The notes under the pieces were generated by a model. That model was not told where the DNA came from. It ran no database searches and was given only the letters and a program-made list of their open reading frames with translations. The translations under genes were made by a program, and so were the position numbers. Of a DNA stretch of 64,000 nt, positions 60,627 to 64,000 are shown one piece after another (position 1 is the first letter of the stretch; every line of letters begins with the position of its first letter). Where the stretch lies: contig OW203768.1 of the NCBI GenBank assembly GCA_934045905.1, forward strand, positions 31,773,060-31,837,059, written 5' to 3'. This DNA comes from Leuctra nigra. Taxonomy: Eukaryota; Arthropoda; Insecta; Plecoptera; Leuctridae.

Positions 60627-61628
60627 TAAAACCCAAAACAAAGTTGTTAAAGTCAACTTTGTAGTCTGCGAAACCTAAATGGTTGAGCTTTTACTTCTAA
60701 TTGGACTTTTGTCAACTTGGAAGTTGACACCGCATTTACAACACTGAATGAAAATTCACGAACAATTTCAGTGGATAAATTCGAGATAGTAAATGTACTC
60801 TTTATACAGTCAATAAAGGGTAGTCTGAAGATCAAGTCAGAAAATGAAGGTAGTACATTGGAGATGTTTGGCAAAATGTGAGCCGAAGAAGTTTTAACTG
60901 CTTTGGTTTGTCTGCCGTATTCGTTCGTCATAAACGATGTTTTAGGTGCTGGGTTTTCTAAACTCTCCTAAATTTACACATTCTAAGTTAATTGTGATGA
61001 CAAAGAGAAACCAAACTACACTAGAAAACAAACAAAACTAAAGAAGAATTGTAAAATAAACATGTTCACATCTCGGACAAATAGATCACATTTCGATATT
61101 GAAAAGTTCAAATGTATTTTAATGCTTCGTCAATTTTAACCAAGCACAAGAACTGAATTATTTAATTGATAAATGTGTCGAGAGTAAATTAACAGCTCAA
61201 ATGCAGCGAGATGAGGATGCAGTGAAATTATATCATTTTGTATTCAATTACAGTCATTACTAAATACATGAGTAATGCTATTAAAGTATCAATTATCAGT
61301 AACACCGCGGTTCACTCAAAATGATTGATATAATATAACTAGTAGGTATTTGATGAAATTCCATGCAGTTGATAAATGCAGCTATTATTTCAACCTCGTG
61401 TGGAGTTTGTAGGGGATGTTTGTAGGGGAAGTTCTTGTTATGCATGCTTGTTAATTGCATATTAACAAGATGCTTGCTAATGTTATTAGTATACAAAGTG
61501 CATGTAACTTAAACAAGGGTATAAACGCCAAAGTTTGAACAAATAAGTTGTAATCGATCTATTTTACTTTTCAATTACTTAAATGTGGGTACATATTAAA
61601 AAATAAGTTTACGTGCATTAAACTTACT
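60627..61628. other. Non-coding interval
   Basis: No clear gene. A 92-codon open frame at 60653-60931 on the minus strand lies upstream of the Penelope-like fragment and could be a decayed part of the same element, but I recognise no motif in it. The remainder is AT-rich. Confidence 0.4.
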
Positions 61629-61881
61629 TAGGGGAGAGTGGGGCAGCCAGAGCCCCCTAAGGGACTATAGCTGTAGATATTATATTATTATAATTAAGAA
61701 CCCCAATTAATTTTTTTCTCATAGGTACATACTTTAGCTAAGTAATTATTATTTTTGCATGTATGTAGTACATTACTCTAATATGTTATAAATTAAAATA
61801 CAGAAAATGGGAAAAGGCTCATCTTGCCCCACATATGGGGCAAGATGAGCCAGGTGATGGGGCAAGAGGGGCCACTGTATA

Positions 61882-62222
61882 GAAACTGCATAACGTACAC
61901 TAGAAATCATTGTAATTAGTTTATTAAGAAATTGTGAGCAATTGAACCAATTGTAATCAGGTACATGTGATACATTAGGTATGAATGAAGTTATTGATAA
62001 ATTGTTTATCGACGAAACACGCAATATTTTTGAGTGCCATCCGTCTGTAAAGGAACTGCATAACCTACATAAGAAAACGTTGAAATTAGTACTTATATTA
62101 AGAAATTGTGAGCAATTGGACCAATTGTAATCAGGTACATGCGATCCATTAGGTATTCATGAATGAAGTTATTGATAATTGATTATCGGCAAAGCTCGCA
62201 AACGTTTTGAGTGCCATCCGTG
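61882..62222 (-). repeat. Tandem duplication of the transposase 3' end (period about 170 bp)
   Basis: Unit B (about 62052-62222) contains the last 12 or so codons of the transposase, its stop and the 3' flank. Unit A (61882 to about 62045) repeats it with roughly a tenth to a sixth of bases changed. In unit A the final codons read TDGTQKYCVFRR and a stop, so the last PHD-finger cysteine is lost. Shared block: AATTGTGAGCAATTG downstream of the stop. Confidence 0.85.
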
Positions 62223-64000
62223 CATTCCTCGTGCATCCACTTTTTGCACCCAGGACATGTTATCCACTCCTCTGCTGACGTCTCGGAGTAAAGTTCTTCG
62301 CAAAGGGCACATGCAACATCTTCCGTGTCAGTATTTAGTGCACACGTAGGTTTAGATTGATTCGTTGCCGTGTGTGCCTTATTAGCTGCTGTCTTTGAAA
62401 CTCCCACGTCCTTTTTTTTCTTAGCCTTTGGGATTTTAGCGTTTTCAGCTTTCTTGGCTTTCTTTTCTTCAATTTTGTCTTGTTTCAGCTTCTTAGCAAC
62501 CATTTTTTCTTCGAGAACAAGCTTCATTGGCGAGCTGGTCATAATTTCAGCCTTTTCTTGTTTTCTTTTCTTCTGTGGTCTTGCAGCAATCTTACTCTTA
62601 GGTATGGGCGAAATTTCCTCCACACTCAATTTCTTAACAACAGCGGCACTCGTACTTGCAACTACTGAATCACCAACTTGATTTTGAGCGGGACCATCTT
62701 CTTCAGCACCAATTTCCTCAGCACAGCCTTCGTTTTCATCTGAACCGGCTTCCTCCGGTACTCGATCAGTCAGCAGAATGGGGTTTTCTGCAGGAACAAT
62801 ATCACTGCCAAATTCTAAGGCCTCCAATTCTACGGCCTCCAATTCTGAGGCCTCTAATGCTGTGGCCTCTAATGCTGTGGCCTCCAATGCTGGGGCCTCC
62901 AATGCTGGGACCTCCAATGCTGTGGCCTCCAATGCTGTGGCCTCGAATTCTATAGCCTCCAATTCCATTGCTTCTGCTTGCTGATTACCTGCGTCCTCAT
63001 AATTCACAGATAACATGTCTGCGGCTGCAAAATCAGCATCAGAGAACAGATTGGGATTGAACGGAAAAATCCCTGACCTGTCGAAGCCATTTTGGATGGA
63101 CAGTGGTTGCGCAGCTTTCAAAAATGCTGTTTTTATTATTGGACTTAGGTCATAGTCAGTAATTCTCATGCCATGGTGGTTCGACATCCACGTGTCCATC
63201 TCCTGATTCAAGTATGTCTTGAACGGTCCGTAGACTGTAAGATCCAGTGGCTGCATCTTGTTACTAGTGTGTGGAGGGAGGGTCAATAAATGGATGTTGT
63301 TGTCCCTGCATAGCTGGACAACTTCCAAAGACTTGTGACTTGCATGTCCATCCAAAACAATGAGAACTGGTTTCTCTTTGGAGGGTTTCGTGCACGAGAT
63401 GAAATGGTGAATAAATTTCACGAAAATGTCACAGTCAATCCATCCAGAAGGGTTGGCAATTCCAAGTGTCCCAAAAATGCATCCTGTCAGAAGACGATCA
63501 TTCATCCGTACCCGAGGAAAAATAATCATCGGTGAAATGAACGAACCGAGAGCATTGATGGCGCCAACAACGGTAATGTTTTTTCCTCTCTCTGCAGATG
63601 TAATCCTCCCGACTTGCTTTCTTCCCTTCAATGCGACAATTTTTTTGGGCGTCTGAACAATAGTAACGCCAGTCTCGTCTATATTATAGACCCGGTCAGC
63701 ATCAAAATGATAGGCGTCGAAAAGTTCCTTCAACAAAGTGTAAAAACGCACCACTTTGTCCCTGCGGAAACCGGCCACACGGGCCATGCTGGTGGCTTCT
63801 GGATTACGTAACGAAAGATGGTGACGTTTTATAAATCCGAAAAACCAATCCCTTCCCGCGACCTTCTTTTCGATGTTGAAATTATGAGCGCAATTATTGC
63901 CCACGGCGAACACGTATGCTATTTTACGGACGTCATACGAAGTTAGACCGTAGAAGAGAGACTCCATATGTAAAATATGATATTTCAATTCTAGTTCCTG
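62183..64000 (-). CDS. pogo-like DDE transposase with C-terminal PHD finger (5' partial)
   Basis: A minus-strand frame is open for at least 601 codons and continues off the window edge. The first ATG seen is at about 63967, but homology begins before it, so the true start is outside. Domains in order: the second half of a CENP-B-type helix-turn-helix (ESLFYGLTSYDVRKIAY to AGRDWFFGFIKRH, residues 9-56 of the visible frame); a DDE_1 catalytic core with YNIDETG (D104), VLIVLDGHASH (D213) and MQPLDLTVYGPFK (D249), that is DD35D spacing as in pogo/Tigger/jerky proteins; a pentapeptide array (residues about 339-393); an acidic then lysine-rich tail that should act as a nuclear localisation region; and a C4HC3 PHD finger at the very C-terminus (CALC, CPGC, H, C, CELC). 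All catalytic and zinc-binding residues are present and no frameshift is seen, so it could be active or domesticated. Confidence 0.9.
   Translation of the reverse strand, partial: QELELKYHILHMESLFYGLTSYDVRKIAYVFAVGNNCAHNFNIEKKVAGRDWFFGFIKRHHLSLRNPEATSMARVAGFRRDKVVRFYTLLKELFDAYHFDADRVYNIDETGVTIVQTPKKIVALKGRKQVGRITSAERGKNITVVGAINALGSFISPMIIFPRVRMNDRLLTGCIFGTLGIANPSGWIDCDIFVKFIHHFISCTKPSKEKPVLIVLDGHASHKSLEVVQLCRDNNIHLLTLPPHTSNKMQPLDLTVYGPFKTYLNQEMDTWMSNHHGMRITDYDLSPIIKTAFLKAAQPLSIQNGFDRSGIFPFNPNLFSDADFAAADMLSVNYEDAGNQQAEAMELEAIEFEATALEATALEVPALEAPALEATALEATALEASELEAVELEALEFGSDIVPAENPILLTDRVPEEAGSDENEGCAEEIGAEEDGPAQNQVGDSVVASTSAAVVKKLSVEEISPIPKSKIAARPQKKRKQEKAEIMTSSPMKLVLEEKMVAKKLKQDKIEEKKAKKAENAKIPKAKKKKDVGVSKTAANKAHTATNQSKPTCALNTDTEDVACALCEELYSETSAEEWITCPGCKKWMHEECTDGTQNVCELCR
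62810..62974 (-). repeat. 15-bp tandem array inside the transposase ORF
   Basis: About eleven copies of a 15-bp unit (on the plus strand GCCTCCAATGCTGTG or similar) encode repeats of the type EATAL, EAPAL and EAVEL. The unit length preserves the frame. It is a low-complexity linker between the catalytic core and the lysine-rich tail, and likely varies in copy number between element copies. Confidence 0.9.

Larger units (their letters stand above)
61631..64000 (-). mobile_element. pogo-like (Tc1/mariner superfamily) transposon, 3' part
   Basis: The element containing the transposase at 62183-63988. A candidate terminus lies at 61631, right after a TA dinucleotide (61629-61630): GGGGAGAGTGGGGCAGCC. 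pogo elements duplicate TA on insertion. Between it and the gene are three GGGGCAAGA(T/G)G(A/G)GCC motifs (two forming a 36-bp palindrome, 61816-61851) and a tandem duplication of the gene's own 3' end. The other terminus is beyond the window, so I cannot confirm the inverted repeat. Confidence 0.55.

Noticed and set aside
62370..62984. Plus-strand open frames of 62-103 codons opposite the transposase, some with repeated ASNA/RPPML-type peptides.
   Set aside because: They are antisense shadows of the transposase lysine-rich and pentapeptide regions.

Overview
The window is 64 kb of AT-rich nuclear DNA from an animal, most likely an arthropod and probably an insect. The evidence is the mix of transposable elements (pogo-like and hAT-like DNA elements, a Helitron, Jockey/CR1-type, RTE-type and Penelope-like retroelements, tRNA-derived SINE-like repeats), the long microsatellites and G/C homopolymer tracts, and the absence of bacterial gene organisation. 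A large-genome hemipteran such as a planthopper is plausible, but species is not provable from this window. I found no convincing host protein-coding exon, no rRNA and no functional tRNA. The window reads as intergenic or intronic DNA filled with mobile elements. A 200-base run of N marks an assembly gap at 37467-37666.

Layout. 69-568 is a hAT-type MITE with an 8-bp target-site duplication (TSD). 2079-2395 is a TA-flanked inverted-repeat MITE. 6738-11469 is a Helitron on the minus strand with recognisable termini (5' TC, 3' hairpin plus CTAG, A/T insertion site). Its helicase gene is broken, lacks the Rep domain and the Walker A motif, and is split by a non-LTR retrotransposon (6850 to about 9500) and two inverted-repeat MITEs (10131-10384 with a 9-bp TSD; about 10630-10878). 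11719-11879 is a small inverted-repeat element. 14959-15394 and 44193-45235 are two copies of one hAT-type family, each with a perfect 8-bp TSD. 24957-25330 and 38238-39363 are two foldback elements of one TA-flanked family with arms of about 147 and 230 bp, and both sit beside the same conserved flank. 53044-54962 is a 1.9-kb foldback element with arms of about 800 bp. 59543-60626 holds the 3' end of an RTE-like element and a Penelope-like endonuclease fragment. 61631 to the window end is a pogo-like transposon whose transposase (minus strand) is open over about 600 codons, with a DDD catalytic triad and a C-terminal PHD finger. It is the only intact-looking coding gene here, and its N-terminus lies beyond the window.

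The most unusual signals are non-coding. The palindromic octamer TGACGTCA occurs 17 times by my count, where about one or fewer is expected. A dispersed module places CRE-like (TGACGTCA), ETS-like (ACTTCCGG) and YY1-like (AAAATGGCGG) motifs next to each other in at least six copies, linked to the foldback elements. Between the elements lies AT-rich DNA with microsatellites, G/C tracts of 10 to 26 bases and several small palindromes. A few stretches rich in homeodomain-type core sites could be regulatory, but that is speculation.
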